Shown: piece by piece, positions 6,816-15,393 of the stretch
How positions within the stretch are numbered: position 1 is the stretch's first letter
How the letters are laid out: the number at the start of each line of letters is the position of its first letter
Assembly: GCF_000787375.1 (NCBI RefSeq)
Contig: NZ_JRJU01000045.1
Span: forward strand, 1 to 33,164
DNA length: 33,164 nt
Direction: 5' to 3'
Origin: Halalkalibacter okhensis
GTDB lineage: Bacteria > Bacillota > Bacilli > Bacillales > Bacillaceae_D
Translations under genes and position numbers: made by a program
Notes under the pieces: generated by a model
The model's database searches: none
What the model was told of the DNA's origin: nothing
Seen by the model: the letters and a program-made list of their open reading frames with translations, nothing else

Positions 6816-8642
6816 ATGTCATATCGAAAACGAATTGCCGCACTAATGCTAGTTGACTCGCTTATTGTATTAACAGCTATTTTTATTAGTCATTTTTTAT
6901 TGCTGCCACTAGCTAACCCTTTTACGGCGATCCTGTTTGTTAGTGCAATTATTCTGCTAGTCAGTCATCATGTATTTGCTTATAAGTACAAGCTGTACCA
7001 AAAAGTGTGGCAATATGCGAGTATTTCTGAACTTACAGGAATCTTTAAGGCGATTACACTATCCATTATCGTCACAGGTCTCGTTCAATTACTCTTCTTT
7101 CAAGAGATCTATCTACGTACGTTAACGATTACGTGGATGATGCATGTCCTTTTTATTGGAGGGTCGCGTTTTTCTTGGAGATTAGTAAGAGACCATTATA
7201 TCAATCCAGCACCTCCAAAGAATCAAAAGAATACGTTGATTATCGGTGCAGGAGCAGCGGGTACGATGGTGGCAAGACAGCTTCAACAAAGTCAAGAATC
7301 GGACATGAATCCAGTAGCCTTTATCGATGATGATACAACAAAACAGCATCTTGAGATGTTAAACCTTCCCGTCGTTGGAGGCGTAGAAGAGATCGTATCA
7401 ACAGTAGAAAGGTTAAAGGTTGAACATATTATTATTGCGATACCTTCCCTTAGTCGAAAAGAATTAAATACGATCTTTGAAGAATGTTCTAAAACAAAAG
7501 CGAAAACACAGATTCTTCCTCGTATTGAGGACATTATGTCAGGGAAAGTATCGGTTAATCAATTCCGTGATGTACAGGTGGAAGATTTACTTGGACGAGA
7601 TCCTGTTGAATTAGATATAGCTGGGATTAAAGATTATATTAAAGGGAAGACCATTCTTGTCACAGGGGCAGGTGGTTCGATCGGATCTGAGATTTGTCGT
7701 CAAATTTCGAAATTTGAACCAGCAGAGATAGTGTTGCTAGGTCATGGCGAAAATAGCATTTATTCCATTGAAATGGAATTAAGAAGAACCGTTTCTGATT
7801 TAACTATTTCCACAGAAATTGCCGATGTCCAAGATCGCGAGAAGATGTTTTCAATTATGTCTGCTAGAAAGCCACATGTCGTCTTTCATGCTGCTGCCCA
7901 TAAGCATGTTCCACTAATGGAACGTAATCCGGAAGAAGCGGTGAAAAACAATGTTATCGGAACACGTAATGTCGCTGAAGCTTCGAGTGAGGCGAAGGTA
8001 AATACGTTTGTGATGGTTTCTACAGATAAAGCAGTCAATCCGACAAGTGTCATGGGCGCAACGAAACGAATTGCTGAAATGGTTGTGCAGCATATGGATA
8101 TGATTAGTGACACTCGTTTTGTCGCTGTTCGTTTTGGAAATGTACTTGGAAGTCGTGGAAGTGTCATTCCACTCTTTAAGCAGCAAATTCAAGCAGGTGG
8201 ACCAGTGACCGTAACCCATCCAGACATGGTTCGTTACTTTATGACGATTCCGGAAGCTTCTCGTTTAGTTCTTCAAGCTGGGGCGCTAGCTGAAGGTGGC
8301 GAAGTGTTTGTGCTTGATATGGGAGAGCCGGTGAAGATTGTTGATCTCGCTCGTAACCTGATTAAGTTGTCTGGGTATACGGAGGATGAGATTCCAGTCG
8401 TGTTTACAGGGATGAGACCTGGGGAGAAGATGTTTGAGGAGCTGCTTGGTGCGGACGAGGTGCATAGTGAGCAGGTGTATCCGAAGATTTATCGTGGGAA
8501 GACGCCTGAGGTTAATATTAATGTGACTTATGAGTTGGTTGGGGAGTTTGAGGGGCTTTCTAAAGATCAGTTGCGGGAGAAGTTGTTGGATATTGCTAAC
8601 TTTAGGGTTGGTGAGTTTAGGGTTTTGAGTGGAGTGAAGTAG
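6816..8642 (+). CDS. epsC: Membrane UDP-HexNAc 4,6-dehydratase (PglF/CapD/EpsC type)
   Basis: Family members convert UDP-GlcNAc to a 4-keto-6-deoxy sugar, the first step to bacillosamine, QuiNAc or FucNAc. The 608-residue product has about four N-terminal membrane segments (residues 8-120), a Rossmann-like domain (LIIGAGAAGT, 141-150) and a C-terminal SDR domain with TGAGGSIG (283-290). It carries STDKAVNPTSVMGATKR, in which Met413 takes the place of the usual SDR tyrosine and Lys417 is kept, as is normal in this family. GAGAGGAG precedes the ATG. No dedicated aminotransferase or acetyltransferase is in the window, so the final sugar may come from the SDR encoded at 10103. The last 250 bases are G-rich and C-poor compared with the rest. 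Confidence 0.92.
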   Translation: MSYRKRIAALMLVDSLIVLTAIFISHFLLLPLANPFTAILFVSAIILLVSHHVFAYKYKLYQKVWQYASISELTGIFKAITLSIIVTGLVQLLFFQEIYLRTLTITWMMHVLFIGGSRFSWRLVRDHYINPAPPKNQKNTLIIGAGAAGTMVARQLQQSQESDMNPVAFIDDDTTKQHLEMLNLPVVGGVEEIVSTVERLKVEHIIIAIPSLSRKELNTIFEECSKTKAKTQILPRIEDIMSGKVSVNQFRDVQVEDLLGRDPVELDIAGIKDYIKGKTILVTGAGGSIGSEICRQISKFEPAEIVLLGHGENSIYSIEMELRRTVSDLTISTEIADVQDREKMFSIMSARKPHVVFHAAAHKHVPLMERNPEEAVKNNVIGTRNVAEASSEAKVNTFVMVSTDKAVNPTSVMGATKRIAEMVVQHMDMISDTRFVAVRFGNVLGSRGSVIPLFKQQIQAGGPVTVTHPDMVRYFMTIPEASRLVLQAGALAEGGEVFVLDMGEPVKIVDLARNLIKLSGYTEDEIPVVFTGMRPGEKMFEELLGADEVHSEQVYPKIYRGKTPEVNINVTYELVGEFEGLSKDQLREKLLDIANFRVGEFRVLSGVK

Positions 8643-8650
8643 GAGAGAGA

Positions 8651-8726
8651 CTATTTCCTAAGAATCATTAGCTGTTTGTTATAATTGATAAAAAAGAAGG
8701 AAATAGGTTGATTTCCTTCTTTTTTT
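8651..8726 (+). terminator. Terminator with a competing upstream pairing (attenuator-like)
   Basis: AAAAAGAAGGAAAT (8691-8704) pairs over 14 bp with ATTTCCTTCTTTTT (8711-8724), a six-base loop, ending in Ts. Upstream, CTATTTCCT (8651-8659) perfectly complements AGGAAATAG (8698-8706), which contains the 5' arm of the terminator. The two pairings exclude each other, as in attenuators. Confidence 0.75.
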
Positions 8727-8796
8727 AGCTAATGAGGCAACAGTGTCAGTCAGAAAGAAACTCTAATCGGTAGGGATGATGAGGGAGTTGGCTGAT

Positions 8797-9162
8797 ATGA
8801 TCATTAAGCTGTTGATCACTTTAAGGAAACGGTTTGAAGAAAAGGGACTGACATTATTAGAAGTGTTGGTTGTTGTAGTGATAGTAGGAATTATCTCTGC
8901 GATTGCGGTTCCTTCTGTATTAGGTATAATTGACAAAGCGGAGCAGGATGTTTGTGATGTGAATGCCTTTCAGTTAGAAAGAATGTATGAGACTTTTTTA
9001 GCCTTAGAGGATATAGATCATTCAGAGAGTGCTTTTACTCAGTATATGCATGAGCAAGGTATAGAGCCTTGTGAGTGGTGTGAGTTTGCTTATGTTGAGG
9101 GAGAGGTTGTTTGTAGTGCTGAGGTTGAAGAAGATGAGGATGGTGGGGTGCCGTTTTTGTGA
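8797..9162 (+). CDS. Type IV pilin-like (prepilin N-methylation domain) protein
   Basis: The 121-residue product has a 16-17 residue basic leader ending EEKG, then LTLLEVLVVVVIVG: a prepilin peptidase site (cleavage after Gly) with the conserved Glu at position 5, followed by a hydrophobic helix. The short acidic C-terminal domain has CEWC and another Cys. I prefer ATG 8797, preceded by GAGGGAG at nine bases, over ATG 8776, whose G-rich site is too close. No other pilus gene is nearby, so it would need the competence peptidase and assembly machinery or act as a minor pilin. It lies between the dehydratase and the initiating transferase inside a polysaccharide locus. Its role there is unknown. 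Confidence 0.8.
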   Translation: MIIKLLITLRKRFEEKGLTLLEVLVVVVIVGIISAIAVPSVLGIIDKAEQDVCDVNAFQLERMYETFLALEDIDHSESAFTQYMHEQGIEPCEWCEFAYVEGEVVCSAEVEEDEDGGVPFL

Positions 9163-9476
9163 GGTTTGATTGAGTGGTGAGGGGGAACCGAGTATCGACA
9201 TTAGATTCAATGCTGGAAACCTTGCGGGATAAGGGTTTGTGGCGTATTTAGTGAGAATTATAGATTGATTGAATGGTATATATAATAGGAAGAAACTCAG
9301 TTGAGAGTGACTCAGAGGTGAATATCTATTTCGTATTTGCTTGGTAGATTGAATAGATATTACGAGGTCACTATCAATAGTAGATAGCAATTTTAGTGGT
9401 TTAGTAGTTGGTTAGAGGTAGATCTTCTAATTAAGTCCTAATCTACTAAAGAACAAATTTTAAGGAGTAAAGCTGG
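9163..9476 (+). other. 314-base intergenic stretch with inverted repeats
   Basis: No gene is visible. Perfect arms AATATCTATT (9321-9330) and AATAGATATT (9352-9361) are nested within AGTGAC (9306-9311) and GTCACT (9366-9371), giving a long imperfect hairpin. TATAAT occurs in GGTATATATAATAGG near 9280 but without a convincing -35. An AAGGAG site for the next gene ends the region. Confidence 0.5.
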
Positions 9477-10106
9477 ATGTATATGAAGGTTAAAAGATTG
9501 ATAGATATCATTCTATCTTTAATAGGACTTATTGTTTTATCACCAATATTCCTAATTCTAATCATTGCTATTAAGATTGACTCAAAAGGCCCAGTTCTGT
9601 TTAAGCAAAAGCGAGTAGGAATCAAGAAGACACATTTCAACATACTGAAATTCCGTACCATGAGAATAGATACACCGAAGGACACTCCAACTCACTTATT
9701 AGGTAATCCAGAACAGTATATCACAAAGATGGGTAAGTTCCTGAGAAAAACCTCACTTGATGAACTTCCGCAGATTTGGAATATCTTTGTGGGACAGATG
9801 AGTATTATTGGGCCGAGACCAGCACTTTGGAATCAGTATGATCTGATTGCTGAACGGGATAAGTATGGTGCTAATGATGTACCGCCTGGTTTGACAGGTT
9901 GGGCACAGATTAATGGTAGAGATGAGCTTCCTATCGAAATTAAGGCTAAGTTGGATGGAGAGTATGTTGTGAAAATTAACTTTTGGATGGATATTAAGTG
10001 TTTCTTTGGAACAATAATTAGTGTTGTGAAAAGTGATGGGGTTGTAGAAGGAGGAACTGGTTCTAAGAAGGAAGTTGCTAGTAGCAAGGAGAGTATTTTC
10101 AAATGA
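9477..10106 (+). CDS. Initiating monotopic phosphoglycosyl transferase
   Basis: Transfers a sugar-1-phosphate from a UDP-sugar to undecaprenyl phosphate, the committed step of repeat-unit synthesis on the cytoplasmic membrane face. The 209-residue product is the small PglC-like form: a re-entrant N-terminal helix with the Ser-Pro break (22-23), KFRTM (58-62), the catalytic Asp95-Glu96 in LRKTSLDELPQIWN, and IIGPRPA (110-116). AAGGAG lies nine bases upstream of the ATG. It overlaps the next gene by ATGA. The preferred sugar is probably made by the dehydratase and the adjacent SDR, an inference from context. Confidence 0.93.
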   Translation: MYMKVKRLIDIILSLIGLIVLSPIFLILIIAIKIDSKGPVLFKQKRVGIKKTHFNILKFRTMRIDTPKDTPTHLLGNPEQYITKMGKFLRKTSLDELPQIWNIFVGQMSIIGPRPALWNQYDLIAERDKYGANDVPPGLTGWAQINGRDELPIEIKAKLDGEYVVKINFWMDIKCFFGTIISVVKSDGVVEGGTGSKKEVASSKESIFK

Positions 10107-10969
10107 AACAAATACTGATAACTGGAAAAAATAGCTATGTGGGGAAGAGCCTTGAGAGCTGGTTGGGTAATTACCCTGATGGTTATTCAATAGATTTCAT
10201 TAGTCTAAGAGAAGATTCATGGAAAGAAAAGGACTTCTCTGCTTATGATGTTGTGTTTCATGTAGCTGGTATTGCTCATGTATCATCAGATCCAAAAATG
10301 GAGGATCTGTATTATAAAGTGAATCGTGATTTAACAATAGAAACTGCTAAAAAGGCAAAAGCTGAAGGTGTGAAGCAGTTTATTTTTATGAGTAGTATTA
10401 TTGTATATGGCGATAGTAGTAGTGGAGAAAGAGTTATTGATAAAAATACAGTACCTACTCCTAGTAACTTTTATGGGAATAGTAAACTCCAGGCAGAAGA
10501 GGGTATCAAATCATTAGATAGTGGAAAATTCAAGGTTGCTATAATCAGACCGCCAATGATTTATGGGAAAGGTTCAAAAGGAAATTATCCTAAGCTTGCA
10601 AAGGCTGCTCAAACACTACCCTTGTTTCCTGATATAGATAATCATCGTAGTATGCTGCATATTGATAACCTTAGTGAGTTTATAAAACTGATAATCGATT
10701 ATGAAGACAGAGGGCTATTCTTTCCGCAAAATAAAGAATATGTTAAAACTAGTGAAATGGTAAAGCTCATAGCTGAAGTTCATGGTAAGAAGATTAAGTT
10801 AACTAAGGTATTCAATCAGATCATAAAGTTGCTGGGAGTACGGGTTGAAATAATTAATAAAGTCTTTGGGAATCTAGTTTATGAGAAAAGCATGAGTACG
10901 TATAAACATTTATATCAAATTAGGGATTTAAAAGAGTCTATTAAAATGACTGAAAAAGATAGTCATTAG
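10103..10969 (+). CDS. NAD-dependent epimerase/dehydratase family (SDR) protein
   Basis: An extended SDR of 288 residues, somewhat short for an epimerase. The dinucleotide loop is TGKNSYVG (7-14), with Ser where the second glycine normally stands. SS at 97-98 and Y124-x-x-x-K128 (YGNSK) form the catalytic set. It starts within the stop of the phosphoglycosyl transferase gene (ATGA overlap), so the two are co-translated. Such pairs usually supply the first sugar, for example by reducing or epimerising the 4-keto product of a PglF/EpsC-type dehydratase; that specificity is an inference. Confidence 0.85.
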   Translation: MKQILITGKNSYVGKSLESWLGNYPDGYSIDFISLREDSWKEKDFSAYDVVFHVAGIAHVSSDPKMEDLYYKVNRDLTIETAKKAKAEGVKQFIFMSSIIVYGDSSSGERVIDKNTVPTPSNFYGNSKLQAEEGIKSLDSGKFKVAIIRPPMIYGKGSKGNYPKLAKAAQTLPLFPDIDNHRSMLHIDNLSEFIKLIIDYEDRGLFFPQNKEYVKTSEMVKLIAEVHGKKIKLTKVFNQIIKLLGVRVEIINKVFGNLVYEKSMSTYKHLYQIRDLKESIKMTEKDSH

Positions 10970-10987
10970 GAAAACGAGGAGATTAGG

Positions 10988-11746
10988 TTGAAGATTTCTA
11001 TAATTACTGTTTCATACAATAGTTCAAAAACAATAAAGGATACTTTAGATTCTGTTTATAAACAGTCCTATAATAACATTGAATATATACTGGTAGATGG
11101 AAAATCGACGGATACAACCATTGAAATTCTTAAAAGCTATGAAAATACATTTGCTGAAAAGGGAATAGAGTACAAATGGATCTCAGAAAAAGATAAAGGC
11201 ATATATGATGCAATAAACAAAGGAATAGAGCTATCAACTGGTGATGTTGTTGGAATTTTGAATTCTGATGACTACTATAAAGACAAAGATGTTGTTAAAG
11301 ACATAGCTTTAGCATTTGAAAATAATAATAGCGATTGTGTTTATGGTAATTTAGAATATATTGACCCTGTAAGTAAGAAGATAACTAGAAGATGGAAATC
11401 AAGAGACTTTGAATTGGGCTTATTTGAGAAAAGTTGGACTCCAGCTCATCCTACATTTTATTGTAAAAGAAATTGTTATATAGAACATGGTGTATATAGA
11501 ACTGACTTTAAAATTGCAGCTGATGTGGAATTAATGTATAGATTTTTAGAAAAGAGTAGAATTAAATCAAAATTTATAAATAGATCCATGATTACCATGA
11601 GACAAGGTGGAGTAAGTAGTAGTGGTCTTAAGAGTACTTATATAATAACAAGAGAAATGAGACGAGCATTCAAGGACAATGGCGGTAAATTTAATCTTAT
11701 AAAGTACCTTGGGTTTAAAGCATTAAAAGTTAAAGAGTTTATTTAA
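10988..11746 (+). CDS. Glycosyltransferase family 2 (WcaE-like)
   Basis: A 252-residue GT-A enzyme with the GT2 start ISIITVSYNS, VDGKSTDTT, and the SEKDKGIYDAINKGI...LNSDD motif, whose SDD is the nucleotide-sugar metal site. DKGIYDAxNKG is typical of the colanic-acid WcaE type. The TTG start follows GAGGAG by six bases. Placed directly before gmd and fcl, it may add fucose or another early sugar, but donor and acceptor cannot be read from sequence. Confidence 0.88.
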   Translation: MKISIITVSYNSSKTIKDTLDSVYKQSYNNIEYILVDGKSTDTTIEILKSYENTFAEKGIEYKWISEKDKGIYDAINKGIELSTGDVVGILNSDDYYKDKDVVKDIALAFENNNSDCVYGNLEYIDPVSKKITRRWKSRDFELGLFEKSWTPAHPTFYCKRNCYIEHGVYRTDFKIAADVELMYRFLEKSRIKSKFINRSMITMRQGGVSSSGLKSTYIITREMRRAFKDNGGKFNLIKYLGFKALKVKEFI

Positions 11747-11782
11747 ATTTTAAAAAATACTTTTGATACGGAGGAAATAACA

Positions 11783-12862
11783 ATGAAAAAGGCATTAATA
11801 ACTGGGATAACGGGACAAGATGGCTCCTTTTTAGCAGAATTTTTATTAGAAAAAGGGTATGAGGTTCATGGTTTGATTAGAAGAAGTTCATCGTTTAACA
11901 CTGGAAGAATTGAGCATCTGTATATTGATGAGTTATTAAAAGATATGCATATAGAAAGAAAAGTTCAGTTGCACTATGGAGATATGACTGATTCTACTAA
12001 CCTAATCAGGTTAATAAGGGAAATAAAACCAGATGAAATCTACAACTTAGCAGCTATGTCTCACGTTAAGGTTTCCTTTGAAGTACCTGAATATACGGCA
12101 GACACAGACGGTATTGGAACCTTAAGGCTACTTGAAGCAGTTAGGTTCTTAGGATATGAAAATAAAACGAAAATTTACCAAGCCTCTACCTCTGAATTAT
12201 ATGGAAAGGTTGTTGAAGTACCTCAAACTGAAAAAACACCTTTCTATCCAAGAAGTCCTTATGGTGTAGCAAAGTTATATGCTTTTTGGATTACAAAGAA
12301 TTATAGAGAAGCTTACAATATGTTTGCTGTCAATGGAATTCTTTTTAATCATGAGTCCGAACGACGTGGGGAAACTTTTGTAACTAGAAAAATTACTTTG
12401 GCAGCAGCTAGAATTAAAAAAGGTACACAAGACAAACTTTATTTAGGAAATTTGGATGCGCAGCGTGACTGGGGATATGCTAAAGATTATGTTGAATGTA
12501 TGTGGCTTATGTTACAACATGAAAAACCAGAAGACTTTGTTATCGCTACAGGCGAAATGCACACCGTTAGGAAATTTACAACCTTAGCCTTTAAAGAAGC
12601 AGGTATTGAGATAGAATGGAGTGGACATGGAGTAGAGGAGAAAGGTATTGATAAAGCAACTGGAAAAGTGTTGGTGGAGGTTGACCCAAAATATTTTAGA
12701 CCAGCAGAAGTAGAACAATTATTAGGAGATCCGACTAAAGCGAAGACGATACTAGGATGGAACCCAACAAGAACTAGCTTTGAGGAACTAGTTAGAATTA
12801 TGGTTAAAAGTGATATAAAGCTTGTAGAGAGAGAAGAGAGAATCAGAAGGGAATTTGATTAG
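11783..12862 (+). CDS. gmd: GDP-mannose 4,6-dehydratase
   Basis: Converts GDP-mannose to GDP-4-keto-6-deoxymannose with NADP. At 359 residues it is full length, with [16 protein letters not shown] (7-22), the LIRRSS NADP-binding arginines (31-36), STSELYG (135-141), Y160-x-x-x-K164 and [21 protein letters not shown] precedes the ATG. It is followed after 11 bases by fcl, the enzyme using its product, and its substrate would be made by ManC encoded at 25383. Confidence 0.96.
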   Translation: MKKALITGITGQDGSFLAEFLLEKGYEVHGLIRRSSSFNTGRIEHLYIDELLKDMHIERKVQLHYGDMTDSTNLIRLIREIKPDEIYNLAAMSHVKVSFEVPEYTADTDGIGTLRLLEAVRFLGYENKTKIYQASTSELYGKVVEVPQTEKTPFYPRSPYGVAKLYAFWITKNYREAYNMFAVNGILFNHESERRGETFVTRKITLAAARIKKGTQDKLYLGNLDAQRDWGYAKDYVECMWLMLQHEKPEDFVIATGEMHTVRKFTTLAFKEAGIEIEWSGHGVEEKGIDKATGKVLVEVDPKYFRPAEVEQLLGDPTKAKTILGWNPTRTSFEELVRIMVKSDIKLVEREERIRREFD

Positions 12863-12873
12863 AGGTGTGGTTA

Positions 12874-13806
12874 ATGAACAAAGATGCTAAGATTTATGTT
12901 GCAGGTCACAGAGGTATGGCAGGTTCAGCGATTGTAAGGAATCTCGAAGAAAAAGGCTATACAAATATTATCAAGAGAACATCGAATGAATTAAATCTTA
13001 TTCGACAAGAAGATGTTGAAAAGTTCTTTGAAGACGAAAAACCTGAATATGTTTTTTTAGCAGCAGCTAAAGTGGGTGGTATACATGCTAATAACACATA
13101 TCCAGCAGAATTCATATACAATAATCTTATGATTGAATCCAATGTTATTCATAGTGCGTATAAATCCAATGTAAAAAAGTTACTTTTTTTAGGCTCTTCT
13201 TGTATTTATCCTAAAATGGCTTCTCAACCAATTAAAGAAGAGTATTTACTTACAGGTGCTCTCGAACCAACGAATGAGGCGTATGCAATAGCGAAAATAA
13301 GTGGTATTGAATTATGTAAATTCTATAGAAAACAATATGGGTGTGATTTCATATCTGCCATGCCTACCAATCTTTATGGAATAAATGATAACTTTGATCT
13401 TGAAACATCACATGTATTACCTGCATTAATTAGAAAGTTTCATGAAGCAAAGGTGAATAATGATAAAAATGTAGTTATGTGGGGGACGGGCAAACCAAGA
13501 AGAGAGTTTTTATATGTTGATGACTTAGCGGATGCGTGTGTTCATTTAATGAATAACTATAGTGGTGAAATGCATGTTAATGTTGGTACTGGTGAAGATA
13601 TAGAAATTGGTGAATTAGCAAGAATTATACAGAAGGTAGTAGGTTTTAATGGTGAAATTGTAAATGATTTATCTAAACCGGATGGTACACCAAGAAAATT
13701 ATTAGATGTTAGCTTTTTAGAAAGTACAGGCTGGAAGTATAAGATGGAACTAGAAAGTGGAATTGAACGAGTTTACCAATGGTACCTTCAATATAAAATA
13801 AGTTAG
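12874..13806 (+). CDS. fcl: GDP-L-fucose synthase
   Basis: Epimerises and reduces GDP-4-keto-6-deoxymannose to GDP-L-fucose. The 310-residue product has GHRGMAGSA (11-19), GSSCIYPK (107-114), Y137-x-x-x-K141 (YAIAK) and the [14 protein letters not shown] segment typical of the enzyme. I chose ATG 12874, seven bases after AGAGGTG, over an in-frame codon at 12865 that adds three residues and lacks a site. Together with gmd it predicts fucose in the polymer. Confidence 0.96.
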   Translation: MNKDAKIYVAGHRGMAGSAIVRNLEEKGYTNIIKRTSNELNLIRQEDVEKFFEDEKPEYVFLAAAKVGGIHANNTYPAEFIYNNLMIESNVIHSAYKSNVKKLLFLGSSCIYPKMASQPIKEEYLLTGALEPTNEAYAIAKISGIELCKFYRKQYGCDFISAMPTNLYGINDNFDLETSHVLPALIRKFHEAKVNNDKNVVMWGTGKPRREFLYVDDLADACVHLMNNYSGEMHVNVGTGEDIEIGELARIIQKVVGFNGEIVNDLSKPDGTPRKLLDVSFLESTGWKYKMELESGIERVYQWYLQYKIS

Positions 13807-13879
13807 CCAGAAAAAACGGCATCGGCTAAATTTTTGTAATTACTAATAGCTAAAACTACAAGATGTTGATAGTATCCAG

Positions 13880-13996
13880 GTATTAAGTAGAGCTGCAGCC
13901 TAACATAAAGTTTTTCTCTTCTGGAAATGGAATTTTATTTACAGCCAGATTATTTATAAAATTCTATTGACATAGGTTTTTAACTCTACTTAATAC
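13880..13996. repeat. 117-base segment bounded by a perfect 13-bp inverted repeat
   Basis: GTATTAAGTAGAG (13880-13892) is exactly complementary to CTCTACTTAATAC (13984-13996). The interior holds no reading frame. The arms could close a long RNA stem or be terminal repeats of a small MITE-like element. It falls in the only gap over 300 bases in the AT-rich interior (13807-14134), at the boundary between the fucose genes and the remaining glycosyltransferases. Confidence 0.5.
13967..13996 (+). promoter_or_regulatory. Possible internal promoter for the downstream glycosyltransferase genes
   Basis: A perfect -35 TTGACA (13967-13972) is followed after 18 bases by TAATAC (13991-13996), a poor -10. 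It overlaps the right arm of the inverted repeat. Moderately plausible as a re-initiation point within the long locus. Confidence 0.35.
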
Positions 13997-14003
13997 TAAA
14001 GTT

Positions 14004-14050
14004 AATTTCTATCTATTTAAAAGCAGACTGTTTTTAAATAGATAGAAATT
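14004..14050. terminator. Strong 19-bp hairpin, possible terminator
   Basis: AATTTCTATCTATTTAAAA (14004-14022) and its exact complement (14032-14050) flank a nine-base loop. The stem is AT-rich and the following ATTACTTTTT is only partly T-rich, so termination would be inefficient. It lies about 80 bases before the next gene. Confidence 0.5.
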
Positions 14051-14134
14051 ATTACTTTTTAAAACTATCTATTCAACTTATTAGTAGCTATAAATTCTTT
14101 CAAAATTGGAAGTCAATCATAGGGAGGTGATTTA

Positions 14135-15379
14135 GTGAAAGTCTTACAAATAAACACGGTATGTGGAATAGGAAGTACTGGTAGAATTGCTACAGACATT
14201 CATAATATATTAAATCAAAAAGGGTATGAAAGCTATATTGCATATGGAAGAGATTATTCTCAAAATTGTGAAACAACAATTAAAATAGGTGGAAATCTTG
14301 ATATATATGAACATGTAGCTTTAACTAGAGTGTTTGATAAACATGGCTTTGGATCATTTAGATCAACTAAAGATTTCATACAAAAAGTAAAGAGGATAAA
14401 TCCGGATATTATCCATTTACATAATATCCATGGGTATTATATAAATATAGAATTGCTATTTAATTATTTGAAGGAGGTTAATAAGCCGATAGTTTGGACT
14501 TTGCATGATTGTTGGGCATTTACAGGACATTGCTCTCATTTTGATTATATTGGCTGTAATAAATGGAAATCAGCTTGCTATAGTTGTCCACAAAAGAGTG
14601 AATATCCGAAAAGTGTATTATTTGATAACTCAAAAGAAAATTATATTATGAAAAAAGAGTTATTTACTGGAATTGAAAATTTGACTATTGTTACACCCTC
14701 GAAGTGGCTAGGAGATCTAGTTCGGGATTCATATTTAAAGTCCTATCCGGTAAGAGTGATAAATAACGGGGTTGACTTAAATGTGTTCAAACCTACAAAT
14801 AGTAATTTTAGAAGTAAGTACAATATTAAAAATAAATTTATCATACTAGGAGTTGCGAGTGTTTGGGGAGAGCGAAAAGGATTTGATCAGTTCTTAAAGT
14901 TATCAGAGAAACTTGAACATGACCAAGTAATAGTACTAGTAGGAGTCACAGAGAATCAAAAAAAGAAACTACCAGAAAATATTATCGGAATAACTAGAAC
15001 AAATGACATATATGAGTTAGCTGAAATATATACTGCTTCCGACGTTCTTGTAAATCCAACTTTAGAGGATAATTTCCCAACAGTGAATATTGAATCACTT
15101 GCTTGTGGAACGCCTGTTATGACATATTGCACCGGAGGTAGTACTGAAAGTATTGATGACAGCTGTGGCGTTGTTATAGAGAAAGAGAACTTAAATGAAC
15201 TAGTAGAGAGTATTGGCCATTTGAAAAACCGAAAGTTGGAAATTTCATCAAATGATTGCATAGAGCGCGCCAGAAATTTATATGATAAATGGGAAAAGTA
15301 TAATGAATATGTGACTTTATATGAAGAGGTTTTACCTCAATTATCGTCCGAAAAAATCTTTGAACTTAAAAATATTTGA
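14135..15379 (+). CDS. Glycosyltransferase family 4 (WcaC-like)
   Basis: A 414-residue GT-B enzyme. The N-terminal domain has the start KVLQINTVCGIGSTGRIA, HLHNIHGYYIN and the WTLHDCWAFTGHC motif with several following cysteines, typical of WcaC-like GT4 enzymes. The C-terminal donor domain has GVASVWGERKGFD and NPTLEDNFPTVNIESLACGTPV, the E-x7-E type nucleotide-sugar site. The GTG start follows AGGGAGGTGA. First gene of the second half of the interior. Donor sugar unknown. Confidence 0.9.
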   Translation: MKVLQINTVCGIGSTGRIATDIHNILNQKGYESYIAYGRDYSQNCETTIKIGGNLDIYEHVALTRVFDKHGFGSFRSTKDFIQKVKRINPDIIHLHNIHGYYINIELLFNYLKEVNKPIVWTLHDCWAFTGHCSHFDYIGCNKWKSACYSCPQKSEYPKSVLFDNSKENYIMKKELFTGIENLTIVTPSKWLGDLVRDSYLKSYPVRVINNGVDLNVFKPTNSNFRSKYNIKNKFIILGVASVWGERKGFDQFLKLSEKLEHDQVIVLVGVTENQKKKLPENIIGITRTNDIYELAEIYTASDVLVNPTLEDNFPTVNIESLACGTPVMTYCTGGSTESIDDSCGVVIEKENLNELVESIGHLKNRKLEISSNDCIERARNLYDKWEKYNEYVTLYEEVLPQLSSEKIFELKNI

Positions 15380-15393
15380 AAAGAGTGGAAGAA

